A stretch of 64,000 nt of DNA from Ceratobasidium sp. AG-K (lineage: Eukaryota; Basidiomycota; Agaricomycetes; Cantharellales; Ceratobasidiaceae), in contig JAWNGF010000004.1 in NCBI GenBank assembly GCA_037039685.1, positions 3,224,001 to 3,288,000 on the forward strand, in the 5' to 3' direction. Both the position numbers and the translations under genes were made by a program. A model generated the notes under the pieces. The model had not been told where the DNA came from, did not search any database, and was given only the letters and a program-made list of their open reading frames with translations. The number at the start of each line of letters is the position of its first letter. The stretch's first letter is position 1. Below, piece by piece: positions 33,713 to 44,451 of this stretch.

Positions 33713-35894
33713 GGTGAATCAATGAACCCAAATCCTCCGCGGATCTCGGCTTGACGAGTCTCCGATACACTCACTTACGACACTGACGAACTGAAACGGC
33801 CATTTTTGAACTACAAACGACAAGCTACCCTGTCTTATGCTATTTTGAGGTTCTTATCGGGTTTACTTTGATCTATCTCGTTGACTTTGGGTTTATCGCG
33901 GACTTTTCGTATTCTCTACACACCCTGATTCCTTTGCAAGTTAGGCTACACATTGAACATTAAATGGCATAAAGTAGTGGAGTTGCTCTTAGGACCGTTG
34001 TAGAGTGGGCGGTAGTAATGGCAATGTGCCCCGTAGGTGCCACTTCCCGATTTGATACCGTGAGCGAGCAGAGTGACTAAGAAGGATCTGAAACGATTGG
34101 CATCAGGAGGCAGGCTGGCCACACTGGGTGTTCGTAGCGGAAGATTGCGGCCCGTATCCCAGTCGTGCAGTTCGCATTGTACATCGCCATCTTACAACCC
34201 AGTGCTAGTTGATGAGTGTTTTATGTACATCCTGTTATCGATAGACAGGTCTCAAACGTGACGGAACTACGTCTCCCAGATTGACTCCGGCGGCGCGTTG
34301 CGTTCGGCTGGATGCGCACTGGTGGCACCTTGACGCACAAATCGGGCAATAGCCCTGTTGGCCCATCGCCAATCACACTTGGCAGGGGTATCAATTCACG
34401 AGGAGACACTGGTGACGGCCATGCCGTTCGGACGCATGGACGAACGAACGTATACGTCATGTCGACTGCACCTCGGGTGCATAAGATTCTGATAGCAAGT
34501 GGAGGATTCCCTCAGGCGAGAAAACAGTATCGATCCCATTCAAGTAGTTCGCTTGCCGTGCCCTCTCCAGCTTTGTCAGCGCCTCGCCAGTTCAGTTGGG
34601 GGAACGTGCACCAGTGGTTGTATGCGTCAAGAGGCCTGCAGGGACATCGTCAATCATGAAGGTGACGATCGGGGAGGGACCATCGCTGGGTGAACCTTGG
34701 CGGAAGGTGCTTAGTCTGAGTCCCATGACTAGCGCATATAGGCAAGTGGCAGAACCTCACGATCAATTCAGGTAACGAAATTGCGTTCAAAACAATACAC
34801 CACCAAGCGCGGGCTCCGAGCCGAGTTCCAGGCTTGTAAACCCAACTACGGCGGTGAGGCAGAAGCACGTTCTCTCATAAACAACGATCAAAGCTGAGAT
34901 CAACTCGCTTTACAATTAGGATTTACCAACAATGCCATGGATAATATCTGGGCGGCGCACCTCTATCTTCCCGAGTTGAAAAAGCGTTTGGCCGTAAAGA
35001 ACCCCAACGCTGCGGATCAGAGGCACTACGTTGAAGTTCGGACTTGTCCAACACTTTCGGTGTGCACCCGTCTGCAGAGATGTGCTTGTATCGTTATAAC
35101 ATCTCGCATTGCAGGCGAACAGGTATTCACAGTCTTACAACTTCGTGGCATCCAAATACTCGTAGATTTATCTAGAATGGATGAGTCGCCGATGGGGACC
35201 AGAGACGGTAACTCACTTGCTCCTGAACACCACTAAAATTGGATAGAGCGGGATGTGAGTTGCCAGAGCCGGGGAAGTTGAGAACTGCTACCCATACGTC
35301 TTTTCAGCACAAATGCCGCGAGGACCCGAGCTCAAGGCGGCTCGGCTTGTCAGAGCGGGTAAGTGGCGATCCGTTATCATAGTTTGAGCGTTGCAACTCA
35401 ATTCGGCGGACAATACGAGCACATACGGGCACCTGCGCGACCGGTATAATCTTCCGGTGCCTTATGAATATAAACGCCTCTAGTTAGCGTACTTGGGTGT
35501 CCCCTCAACTACGTCGTTTGCAACGCTCAAAAAGTGGATTTGAGACCCATGGTTAGGCAAGGAGTGAGCTAGGCCGGTTCAGTTTTTCCAATTCGCACGA
35601 ATGGGGATCGGTCAACAGGGACGTTCGGCGCCCTGGATGCCTAATGACAGTTGTTTGAGTCCAATTGATGTATTTCGCACGGTTGGGAATTGAATCCCAT
35701 GCTGTATATCGCCATATTGAGACGCGCGCTGTCAAGAAGAAAGATAAAGCATCAGCTTCGGAGCGCGCATCCCTTGTTTTCAGTGTTTTCGCTCAAGCGT
35801 CTGTGCAGTTCGCGAGTCCCTGCGTCACGTGGATAGACCCTGTTCTCTCATCCCACCGCGACCTGCACTTAGCCCCCACAACGCGTCGAACATC
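33713..35894. other. Gene-poor stretch of about 2.2 kb
   Basis: ORFs at 34221-34460 (minus), 34312-34659 (plus) and 34937-35236 (plus) overlap each other or lack motifs. Nothing is recognised. The right end is the promoter of the homeodomain gene. Confidence 0.3.
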
Positions 35895-37213
35895 ATGGAG
35901 CAGCCCCAGCCTGCCCGCCGCTCGCGCAGGCAGATCGACTACCGCAGTATGACCAAGGCCGACGGAGGTGAGGAGGAGGAGGTCGGGGACAACGGCGACA
36001 CTGTTGCCAGCTCAGAGCGAATTAATCAGCCCGAGGAGGTGATCGACACAACAACAACAGACACACAATCCAACAAGCTCCGAACCAACAATGCTGGCCG
36101 CACCAACAAGTCCCGCACTGTCTTTACTCCAGAGCAGTTGGCTCTCTTGCAGGATGCGTTTGAAAAGAACCCGTATCCATCGCGCGAAGTGCGGGAGAAA
36201 CTAGAAGAGATGACCGGACTGTAAGTGGTAACTGCTCATCTCCCAGCTTTAGGATATTGATCGTCGTTTTTGCTCACCCCTGCAACCGTTCGCACGCATG
36301 TTATATGCTCCCCACTGTCGTCTACAGTGGCCGCAAACGTCTTTCTGATTGGTTCGGGCACCGCCGGCATGCGCTTAAACTGAAGCGGCTGGGAAGCACC
36401 CCATCATTGCCGACAACGCGTGCCTCGCCGCCCACTTATTCGCACTCCCGATCTACGTCTCCTTCATCTGACACTCGGTCACATTCTCCCCGCCGCCGGG
36501 CGCACTCTTCAGCGTCTCCGTCCCACACTTCACCGTATCCGCCGGTTTTGCACTCGTACCACAGCCAGCCAGAGCCTCGTACGTCCGGTCTCTCCTCGCT
36601 TGCGTCATGGGCGCCCACCAACTCCCACATGGAAGAACGCTCTCAACGTTCTTACCACCCCGAAAACCATCGCTCGGCTGCGCCGATTTCACATCCCTCC
36701 GAGGTTCCGTTCCCGACCCTGTCAAAGCACAACTACTCGCTCGACTCGTTTGCATCCCGCCGTGACATGCCGCCCCAACCATCTTCGACACCGCCTTCCA
36801 CTCACGGTCTTCAACCTGTCAGGTCACGACCTTCGCTCGAATGGGCTTGCGCAATCGAGCGACAACGAGTGCGCCCATATCCGAAGAAGCCAGCTTCCCG
36901 AGAGGCAGGATGGTCAAGGCACGGCAATCCCGGCGTTGCCGAAACTCGCTCACGTTCTCATAGCTATTCCACAGCCCATGGTCCGCCCAGCGGACACAAA
37001 GAAGACGGAGGTTCAGAAACCGAGCCGGAAGAAGAAGACGACGCGCATGAAGTGCTCACCCCGCCACAAAGCCTTGTTGCGCTGGAGCGACAAGCGTTAG
37101 TACAAAGCTTCGGCAGTGCGATCAGTGCTAGTACCTCAGCAGTCCGGTATGATACTGAAACTCAGGCCGACTTGGATGCCGCCATGATCCTCGTTGGGAT
37201 GGGCAAGAGTTGA
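35895..37213 (+). CDS. Homeodomain protein with His at position 51
   Basis: Two exons are read: 35895-36220 and 36328-37213, about 403 residues. The homeodomain covers about residues 78-137, starting TNKSRTVFTPEQLALLQDAF. With Leu16 and Phe20 aligned, helix 3 reads W48-F49-G50-H51-R52-R53. The core W, F and R53 are in place, but the DNA-contacting Asn51, nearly invariant in homeodomains, is His. The rest is Ser/Pro/His-rich and likely disordered, with an acidic block (ETEPEEEDDAHEVL) near the end. The start at 35895 gives MEQPQPARRSRRQ. The intron falls between helices 2 and 3. It is presumably a nuclear regulator, but normal DNA reading may be altered. No partner homeodomain gene is adjacent, so a mating-type locus is not indicated. 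Confidence 0.82.
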
Positions 37214-39850
37214 TCTATCTTATTACGACTATCTCAGGTTTTTTTATTATTCTTTGGCCCAAGTTTTTCAACCTGTTTAATGTGTCCATTTGCAATGACC
37301 TGGGACTTTGGAACATATCACACCATTTGCTGTCTGTTTAACTATCTACTAACAGTTTGGCGCTTTCGCGCCGACCCTTGTTTATGCCTACTTCTCACCA
37401 TCCGACCGCATCCTTTCCCATCAAACCCCTGATTCCCCTTGTTCATCTCAAAACCACGCGCCCCGCGCGCTAGCGGCTTATTGGATTACCTTTCGCTTCT
37501 TTTTGCTGTCCATACTTGTTCGCAGACTTGTTTTGTTGCTGAATTTCTGATTGTTCCCGATGCCATATAGTTTTATTGTGTATGCGTATCCTTTGTCTCA
37601 ACTGCTTCTAGTCGTGTCGTAATATATATTTGTTGACACGGCTATTCGGAGATGATCAATGACCTAGACGATAATGAATTCCGCGAATGGAGATGTGATT
37701 GATATCACCAGTGGCGCTTCTGTGGCGTTGAAGATCATGTGCAGGACTGAAAAAGCTCGCGAGCTCTGAAGGTTGAAAGTCAATTGTCACTCTCCGAATG
37801 AGGACCAAGGCAGTCGGAGATTGGGAGTAATCAACGGGGTGTCCCATTGCGCCGCGACTCGTGCTCTTCAGAGAATATTAGGAGCGTCAAATGCTCCCCA
37901 TCGCCACGCGATCGACTCCGCTACGCCTATCCTCTCTATCAAGTCGAACCGCATGACCCAAAAAGCCAGAGAAGATTGTGCTTTGATTTTGAAAAAGTTT
38001 GGTGTGGCCGGTCTGGCAGGGTTCACTGACGATCCGATACGAGAATGGCAAGCGGTCAGCCGAAAGATGAAAGCTGAAATCTGATTTTCGGGGCCAGGGA
38101 CGTCGCTTTGGTCTCGGATTGTTTGGGGAATAGTTGCTATAATAGACCCCGGGAGTTTGTGTAGGCCTTCGACTGCGTACAGAGCTATCGGCTCGTCTGC
38201 TCTCCTGACATTGGCGTACTCGATGCTGAGAGCGAATTTCCAAATCGTAGCCACCTGGATATTCTGCTCTCAGTGTCGGGCCATCCAAGTGCTCCGTCGT
38301 TCTAAATCGACATATCTAGGGGGAGGCCAGAATATCATCCTTGGTTGGAGTAGACTCTAGAGCCAGAATTCGAATGCTCCCAATCGCGTGACCCCCACAT
38401 AGCGGCGGGATAACCTCGAGGCTCCGAAACCTGCACCATTTCCTTGCCGTTGAGGAACGTTCAAGGCGGTGCTGAGAGATATTGTGGTAGAGACTGACAG
38501 GAAATGTGGGCCAAGGAAGAGAGTTGGTGGACCATTACTGCCAAATGGGTAGAGATCGTACCTCAAGAGGACGAGACACCTTCCGCTCCAGATAGAAGGT
38601 ACTCCCCGAATGGAAGGCGTACTTTAGACGTATTGCTAATACCACTTTAGACGTATTGCTGATATCATAGCAGATACATGATAATCTAGAATAAAGATCT
38701 TATAGGGGCTGTAAAAACTCGTCATTTCAGAAGAAGTTTCACAAAAGCGTCGTTACAGTTGGTATTATGCAACCGCGATGGTCCCGGCGGTTCCGATTCG
38801 AGCCAGCCCTCAGATGGTCGTCCACCGAGGAATAATATCGCTGTTCTATGGGTCTTAGTCGCGGGGCCTGGAGATGAAGAATGGGGTTCGGGAAGGCCAT
38901 TTGGAAGACTCCAAGCAGATAAGCAAGATGACGACGATCCGGGGAAGGAGGATTACTCGTACCCTCGAACTTGAATAGACTGATAATGAAGGACCGGCCC
39001 GTGTAGACTTACTTGAGGGTGAGAATGCTTTGTAGATAACATGATATCGAGATGCAATGGCGGGGTAATCGTTCTGGCCGGAGCATACTCGGAAAGTATT
39101 AGGACACGTAGCCTCTACTTCAACTCTCGAGAAATTCAACTCTCGGAGCAAACCGAATGGGGGGATTCAGTCTCGTAGTTCACTCTTTCTGATACGGATA
39201 TCGGAATCTAATTTGATAATTACTCCAAAGATCACTCGTAAAGGCTGACGAACTTGCGGGTTCTTGCAGAGCGGGAAAAAAAACCAAACGTGCACGTTGT
39301 GATGAACAGTGTCTTGTTCACGTGACAAATTCCCCTCGCTTGAAATGAATGGTACAATGCACCAGCAACCCGGCAGGATGATCATGTCACCGTGGGAGTA
39401 GGGTGAACTGGCCCGCCGAGAGGGGTCGTCGTTCATCCCATCGATAGTGTGCGAGAAAAGTGGTACCAGGAACGCTATGTCATGCTCGAGATTACACTGC
39501 TATCCAATAACACAAAATCTCAAGTCCAGACACTCTTATGAACAAATTATCGAGACCGTCGAACCATTTCAGTTTCCTTAACCGGTGGAAAACTGGTTCC
39601 TTTTTAAACGTGGCCTCGTAGGGGTTTGGTTCCTGGAATTGTAGAGCTCTCTAAGGGGGTGTAGCAGGTTGTAGTCAGGCGATGATAGCCCACGAGCAGA
39701 TGTCATACTAGAGTTTGAAGGATCGGGCAGCCTAGGGAGCTCGCCTGCGATTTAAAGGTGATTGAGACTCTGGGATCAAGTCAATAGCTTTGGCCTTCGT
39801 AAGCTGAAACGAGTCCTCGTGTGTATAATCCCAACGGAAATCTGATTAAA
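37214..39850. other. Gene-poor stretch with unassigned minus-strand ORFs
   Basis: Bases 37214-37660 are T-rich 3' UTR-like sequence. Minus-strand ORFs at 37868-38288, 38357-38566, 38855-39151 and 39167-39436 look partly protein-like, for example QNDYPAIASRYHVIYKAFS followed by an alternative frame FIISLFKFEG. They have no recognisable domain and I could not link them. They could be one or two unknown genes. Confidence 0.3.
38621..38662. repeat. Short direct repeat
   Basis: ACTTTAGACGTATTGCT occurs twice, 24 bases apart, in otherwise non-coding DNA. Confidence 0.6.
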
Positions 39851-39856
39851 TAGTGG

Positions 39857-40105
39857 TTAAAACACAAGTATATCATCGCCATCACTGAGTAATACTACAC
39901 AATGATCACTCGGGGCCACAATTCGATGGAAGGAGGGCCGTTTATCGAACTGCCGAACCTTAGAAGACAGTGAACTATCAACCGAGGTTACGAACCAACC
40001 CATAATCGGATAGACGCCATCTTGTACATAAACCCTAGCCGCATTGAGAGACAGGGTAATTTCGGCGCTCTCCTTCGGCATAAAGGTAACTCTTCGCGCA
40101 AGCAT
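39857..40105 (-). CDS. Unidentified ORF, possible last exon
   Basis: An 82-residue ORF has protein-like composition (VTFMPKESAEITLSLN, VYVQDGVYPIMGWFVTSVD) and ends LLSDGDDILVF. No upstream exon was found, and no family is recognised. It lies partly antisense to the region just upstream of the peptide relic at 40120-40221. Confidence 0.3.
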   Translation of the reverse strand: MLARRVTFMPKESAEITLSLNAARVYVQDGVYPIMGWFVTSVDSSLSSKVRQFDKRPSFHRIVAPSDHCVVLLSDGDDILVF

Positions 40106-40119
40106 TCTGATCTCGTCAA

Positions 40120-40221
40120 TATTTTGCCCGTCGCTGCAGCACCTGCCCCTGCCCCCGGCAAGCTTGATGTTCGTGAAGGGCGCTGCCGCGAGCCCCCCGG
40201 ACAGCGGGATCTACACTGGCC
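40120..40221 (+). pseudogene. Relic of the small secreted-peptide family, unit 1
   Basis: DNA here aligns with the core of unit 2: a short Ala/Pro leader, then VREGRCRE. After that the frame changes, and the next frame gives GIYTGP and a stop at the equivalent place. No clean ATG with a signal peptide could be joined to it. It is best read as a decayed or incompletely resolved family member. Confidence 0.35.
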
Positions 40222-40735
40222 CGTAAGGTGTCAATACTGTATATCGCAGGGTCATACACCATTACGGTTCATGTGCCGTTTGACCAATGAGGCAAAGCAG
40301 CCAGCTAGGTATATGTAATGAAAGCGCATGGTCGTCAGATATTGGATTAGCAGAATTTTAATCATATCTCAATGTGCATGCTCGCCCGACGTCCATTTTG
40401 CTGTGTTTCAGAACGGATAAAGTTATCGATAGTCGAGCGCAGGCGACCAACGAGCTAGGCAGCTTGAAAATCAATAGAGTATATGCGTGTAATTGACGGA
40501 ATGGTGATGTAAAATGGACCGACTGAGGGTAATCCATCATAAACGTTGGGTCTATTAATATTATTTCCTAATCTATTCGCGACCATGTGCTTGGCGTGGC
40601 CATGTCGGCGTCTCAAAATAGGGCGGAACAATCGACGAAGATAATGCTCAGTATTGAACGGCGAACTCGGGCTGCGCGCATGCTCAATCCCGGACGACCT
40701 CCTGGATTCGGCTCCCGTATCGGTGACCTGATATG

Positions 40736-40744
40736 TATATAAGG
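40736..40744 (+). promoter_or_regulatory. TATA box of secreted-peptide unit 2
   Basis: TATATAAGG lies 60 bases before the ATG at 40796. The matching box of unit 3 lies 56 bases before its ATG. Confidence 0.6.
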
Positions 40745-40795
40745 AGCACTGAGTGCTGAACTGGGAATTATCGAGCTGCCCCCACTTGAAATACC

Positions 40796-40945
40796 ATGCT
40801 CTTTTCTATTCAATCGATCATTCTTGCAGCGTTCGCCATCGCGGCGACGTCTGTCTCTGCAGTCCCTGCGCTTGCCAACGTTAACATTCCTCGTGAAGGG
40901 CGGTGCCACGAGATTGCCCCAGGGGAGTACGCGTGCGGCAAGTAG
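40796..40945 (+). CDS. Small secreted peptide precursor, unit 2
   Basis: A 49-residue ORF. Residues 1-22 form a signal peptide (MLFSIQSIILAAFAIAATSV, then a Ser-Ala cleavage motif). The mature part of about 27 residues carries IPREGRCHEIAPGEYACGK, with two Cys nine residues apart that could pair. A TATA box stands 60 bases upstream. A GTGAGT donor lies 18 bases after the stop, and unit 3 has one at the like position, so a 3' UTR intron is probable. The core PREGxCxEIxPGxxxC is shared with unit 3. The length and signal peptide suggest a secreted signal or small effector-like peptide. I recognise no family and do not infer activity. It is too short for many gene callers. Confidence 0.6.
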   Translation: MLFSIQSIILAAFAIAATSVSAVPALANVNIPREGRCHEIAPGEYACGK

Positions 40946-41633
40946 TCTCGCCATTGAAGTGAGTTGTGTTTGTTCTATTTGTCAGGTTGCGACTTATCAG
41001 CAGCTACTGTGCAAATATGTAGTTATATGCTGGTGTTTGGCGTTATGGATTGCGACCCCAGGTATAATTACATTGTATTCACTTTTGGTTTCTCACTACA
41101 TATATCATTTGAACCATGGGACCTATATCTATCGTGTGAATAAAGGGCCAGAAAATAGGCAGTATCTGCTTGAATAGTGCTCACGTTCGCGCCGGGTCTG
41201 ACTCGGCGTGCAACTTGCCACTTGATTGTGAACACTCAACGCGCTGGCGAAGCTCCGATCCATTTGAGCAGCTGTTATTGGGGCGGATCTGTGCTGAAGC
41301 GCTGTCGAGTAGCTGCAACACCCAATCTAACTATGTACCTTTCTTCATGTCATCACAACTCGTGCTAAGGTAAAATTAGATGCTCCACACGGTGCAGGTG
41401 TTCAGAGCCGAATGAACGCACCCCTCCAGCTCGTGTGGTCCGCAATATGACTCCCATGATAAGGCAATATTCGGCCTAGGCGGCGTCTTAAATTAGAACG
41501 GCAGCAGGTACCAAGACACTGACAGAAGTGATAGAGATGAAATGGCAGTGATATGGAACTGCGAGCATGTGCATTTCTAGATGGCGATGGAGTGCCTTCC
41601 TTTTACGACCCTGCAAGCGGCCTCGCATGAGCA

Positions 41634-41640
41634 TATAAAA
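41634..41640 (+). promoter_or_regulatory. TATA box of secreted-peptide unit 3
   Basis: TATAAAA lies 56 bases before the ATG at 41690, mirroring unit 2. Confidence 0.6.
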
Positions 41641-41689
41641 AGGACCGGAGCGAGCATCGAAGCAATATACCAAGCACAACTCATCCACT

Positions 41690-41818
41690 ATGTTTTCTTC
41701 TATTCGCTCAATCGCCCTCGCTTTCATCTTGGTCGTTGCGATAGCGTCTGTCTCCGCTACCCCTGTCCCAGTCAATCTACCTCGTGAAGGAGATGTGTGG
41801 AGATTGAACCTGGTGTAG
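41690..41818 (+). CDS. Small secreted peptide precursor, unit 3 (frame altered)
   Basis: A 42-residue ORF. The signal peptide (MFSSIRSIALAFILVVAIAS) and the start of the mature part (TPVPVNLPREGD) match unit 2. Directly after PREGD the frame differs from unit 2 by one base. The neighbouring frame shows the family core Cys-x-Glu-Ile-x-Pro-Gly-x3-Cys and a stop at the equivalent place. This is either a real one-base loss that removes both Cys, or a sequencing error. The TATA box and the GTGAGT donor after the family stop are conserved, so the unit was recently active or still is. Confidence 0.5.
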   Translation: MFSSIRSIALAFILVVAIASVSATPVPVNLPREGDVWRLNLV

Positions 41819-42419
41819 CTCAGTGCCTATGACGTTCGAGTGAGTCATCTCAACTATTTCTGGAGATTCTTTACCTGATTGTTATCAGCACGCGTCTGAC
41901 TTGTGACTATATGCGATGGGTTATTCAGTGACGAATTGAGATTGTTTATCCAATAAGAAGTTGTGCCGGATTTATCTTGTGTACGTGATTTTGAGTCTCG
42001 GGTCCGGGTCTAGTAAAGCCGACATCGAGCAACACACGTGTGTCTAAGAGTTAGGATTGTGGATTAGGATTGCGAGTGCCCTACAATCCAAGTCTTAATT
42101 GAAACCCTTCAACAAGTCGAACGTTGCTCGGAATGCACTAGCGATTGCAATGGCATTGGAGTCCAGTGCCATAACGTGCTCGTTCCAAGCAAATCGAGGT
42201 GCCATTTAGCACTGAAGCCCACCAAGTGCGTCCCTTCCTAATCTCAGAGCTGGGTTCGATCAACTAACAATTAGAGAACACTCGCCGCTGCAAGGCATGA
42301 CGAACCAAGAGTGGGGCTATGACATAATTATACTGTAATCTGCAAGACCCTGATGATCCTGGTCACAACCGTTTGCCCCACCAAGAAGGCATAACATAGA
42401 CCGCCATATGCAAGAAAAC
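41819..42419. other. Intergenic region before the cytidylyltransferase gene
   Basis: No ORF of note. It holds the 3' part of peptide unit 3 and the promoter of the next gene. Confidence 0.4.
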
Positions 42420-44023
42420 ATGTCGGACGAATCTCTGCCCATCCCGCGCAAGCCGCTGAACCCATCCAAGAAATTTCTTACGCGACACACGAGCCAGCTA
42501 AGCGCAGACTCGCCTCTTTGTGAGTGACCTTGTCCGAAGTTGCCCGACGGATTTGGCTAATCTTGTCGGTAGACGACGCATCAGAAGAGGACAACGGTGC
42601 GTGCAGCGATCTTTGCAAAACTCGCACGCTGATTGAATATCTCCAGACGACCTCGACTCGGCATCGACTGTATCGATCCCGCATACTAGCCGAAACCACC
42701 ATATCCCTACGTCTCCCCTCGCCCACAGGCAAGTCTTAGCACCTAGTCTATTGCGCATCTAATATAGTTCAATGCAGCGCACGCACTCGCGCAGCTGCTC
42801 GCACGGCCGGAAACGCCCGACACCCTTCAACCAGCAGCCATCTCGCTATTGAATCCGACACGGGAGTCGACAGCCCCACGTACGACGGCGACATTGAATC
42901 ATCTACTGCTGCACCCACCCCAACCATGCGTGCGACCGAGCCCGAAGCTGCTCCCGTTCCCCCACCCCTCGATCTTCCCCGCCGCCAATCATCAACCCTA
43001 TCCGCGATGGACACCCCAGTGAGCGGTAAACCCTACAACGAACGAATCCCGACTATTGCCGTCTCGTCGTTACCTCCTGTTACGAGTGCGCCCGAGCACC
43101 CAGGAGAGACTGAGACCGTGGTCAAGAACCCAGACGATGCGATGCTCAGCCCAGAAGACATTGTCCAGTTTGTGCAGGACGCAATCAACGGAACCGTAAA
43201 GGAGCGTGCCTATCGCACCAACCCACCCCCCACAGACCGACCAGTCAGAATCTATGCAGACGGCGTGTACGATTTGTTTCACTTTGGGTGAGTCTGGAGA
43301 AGCATCAGACGAGTCAAAATTTTGACAATTTGTAGACACGCACTACAACTCCGCCAGGCCAAGCTCTCTTTCCCAACTGTGCATCTGATCGTCGGTGTGT
43401 GCTCAGATGCGTTGGTCGAGCAACACAAGGCTCCAACCGTGATGACCCACGTGGAACGATGCGAGTGCGTGAGGCATTGCCGATGGGTTGACGAAGTCGT
43501 AGCCGACGCGCCATGGACAATCACCCAGAAATTTATCGACGAGCATCAGATTGACTATGTTGCGCACGACGAGGACCCATATGCGGGTAGCGACGGAACC
43601 AAGGACATTTACCAGTTTGTCAAGGACCAAGGTACGCCCAACCCAACCCAACCTAGCATACCGCAAACTCACCCTTGTCCAGGCAAATTCCTCCCCACCC
43701 GACGCACGCCGGGCGTATCGACCTCGGACCTCCTCAAGCGCGTAGTCGCAGCATACAGAGAAGGCGAATGGGATCCCAAGCTCGTTCGGAGCGGATACCC
43801 CGAGCTTCAATCGACGTCGATGCCAGGCACACCGCACCTCCGCTCGCGAGCGCACACTCCCCCGCACTCGCCGCTCGGTGGACTCGGTGGACTCGGTTCG
43901 CCGCTCAAGAGCATCGGGGCGGCCATCGCGGGCAAGATTACGGGTAAACCCACCGAGCCGAGTGGAAGTGGGGCAGTGTCGCCGCACAAGCTCGAGTCGC
44001 CAGCCAAGACGCCTCCTGTCTAG
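42420..44023 (+). CDS. PCT1: Choline-phosphate cytidylyltransferase
   Basis: Six exons are read: 42420-42519, 42573-42596, 42647-42728, 42778-43287, 43336-43631 and 43683-44023. They give about 450 residues. A Ser/Pro-rich N-terminal region precedes the catalytic domain, which has [19 protein letters not shown] (the HxGH nucleotide-binding motif), [32 protein letters not shown] and the signature [11 protein letters not shown]. The last fits the RTxGxSTS motif of cytidylyltransferases. The enzyme forms CDP-choline from CTP and phosphocholine, the rate-setting step of the Kennedy pathway, on nuclear and ER membranes. The C-terminal tail has Ser-Pro sites and a [20 protein letters not shown] stretch. 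The intron after LAHR uses a GC donor (GCAAGT). An ethanolamine-phosphate enzyme is less likely, as only one catalytic domain is present. Confidence 0.9.
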
Positions 44024-44451
44024 TGGTGGTGGGCAAATGCAGGGAGATTGCCGGGCACGAGGTGATGAGGGGGTGGCGTAGGGGCTAGGTGGGCGAGCGT
44101 ACTTTTAGCCCCTCGTGTGTTGATGTACGTTCGACGTGCGGATCGTATCAACGTGTCTTGATTTCATCTCACCTCTGCTGGGTCTTCCTCGTTGCTCTTG
44201 TCCTCGTTTCTTTTTACTTTTTTCACGCCGGATGGTTTGCGATTGACTGAACACAATAAATATCTATTTCCCGAGCTTGATGTTGGATTTAATTTGGACC
44301 AAGTGTGACGTCGACAAGACAAAAAATGGTGTGTAATAAAAAGTGATGTAATATACTTTAAGCAAATGCTTTCATCCAATACATTTAAATAAAACAACAA
44401 TGGAAGGAAAGTGTGTTGTGATAGCTGTGCTAGTGAGTGTGTTGAGAGCGG
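44024..44451. other. Intergenic region between convergent genes
   Basis: 3' UTR sequence of PCT1 and of the pantothenate kinase gene, T- and A-rich, with no ORF of note. Confidence 0.4.

Noticed and set aside
34221..34868. Overlapping ORFs on both strands
   Set aside because: None has a domain, a signal or consistent splice sites; they could not be joined into a gene.
35665..35760. Possible tRNA-like T-arm (GGGAATTGAATCCC)
   Set aside because: No matching acceptor stem, D-arm or anticodon arm could be placed around it.
35895..37213. Mating-type (HD1/HD2) locus
   Set aside because: Only one homeodomain gene is present, and no divergent partner or flanking marker gene was recognised.
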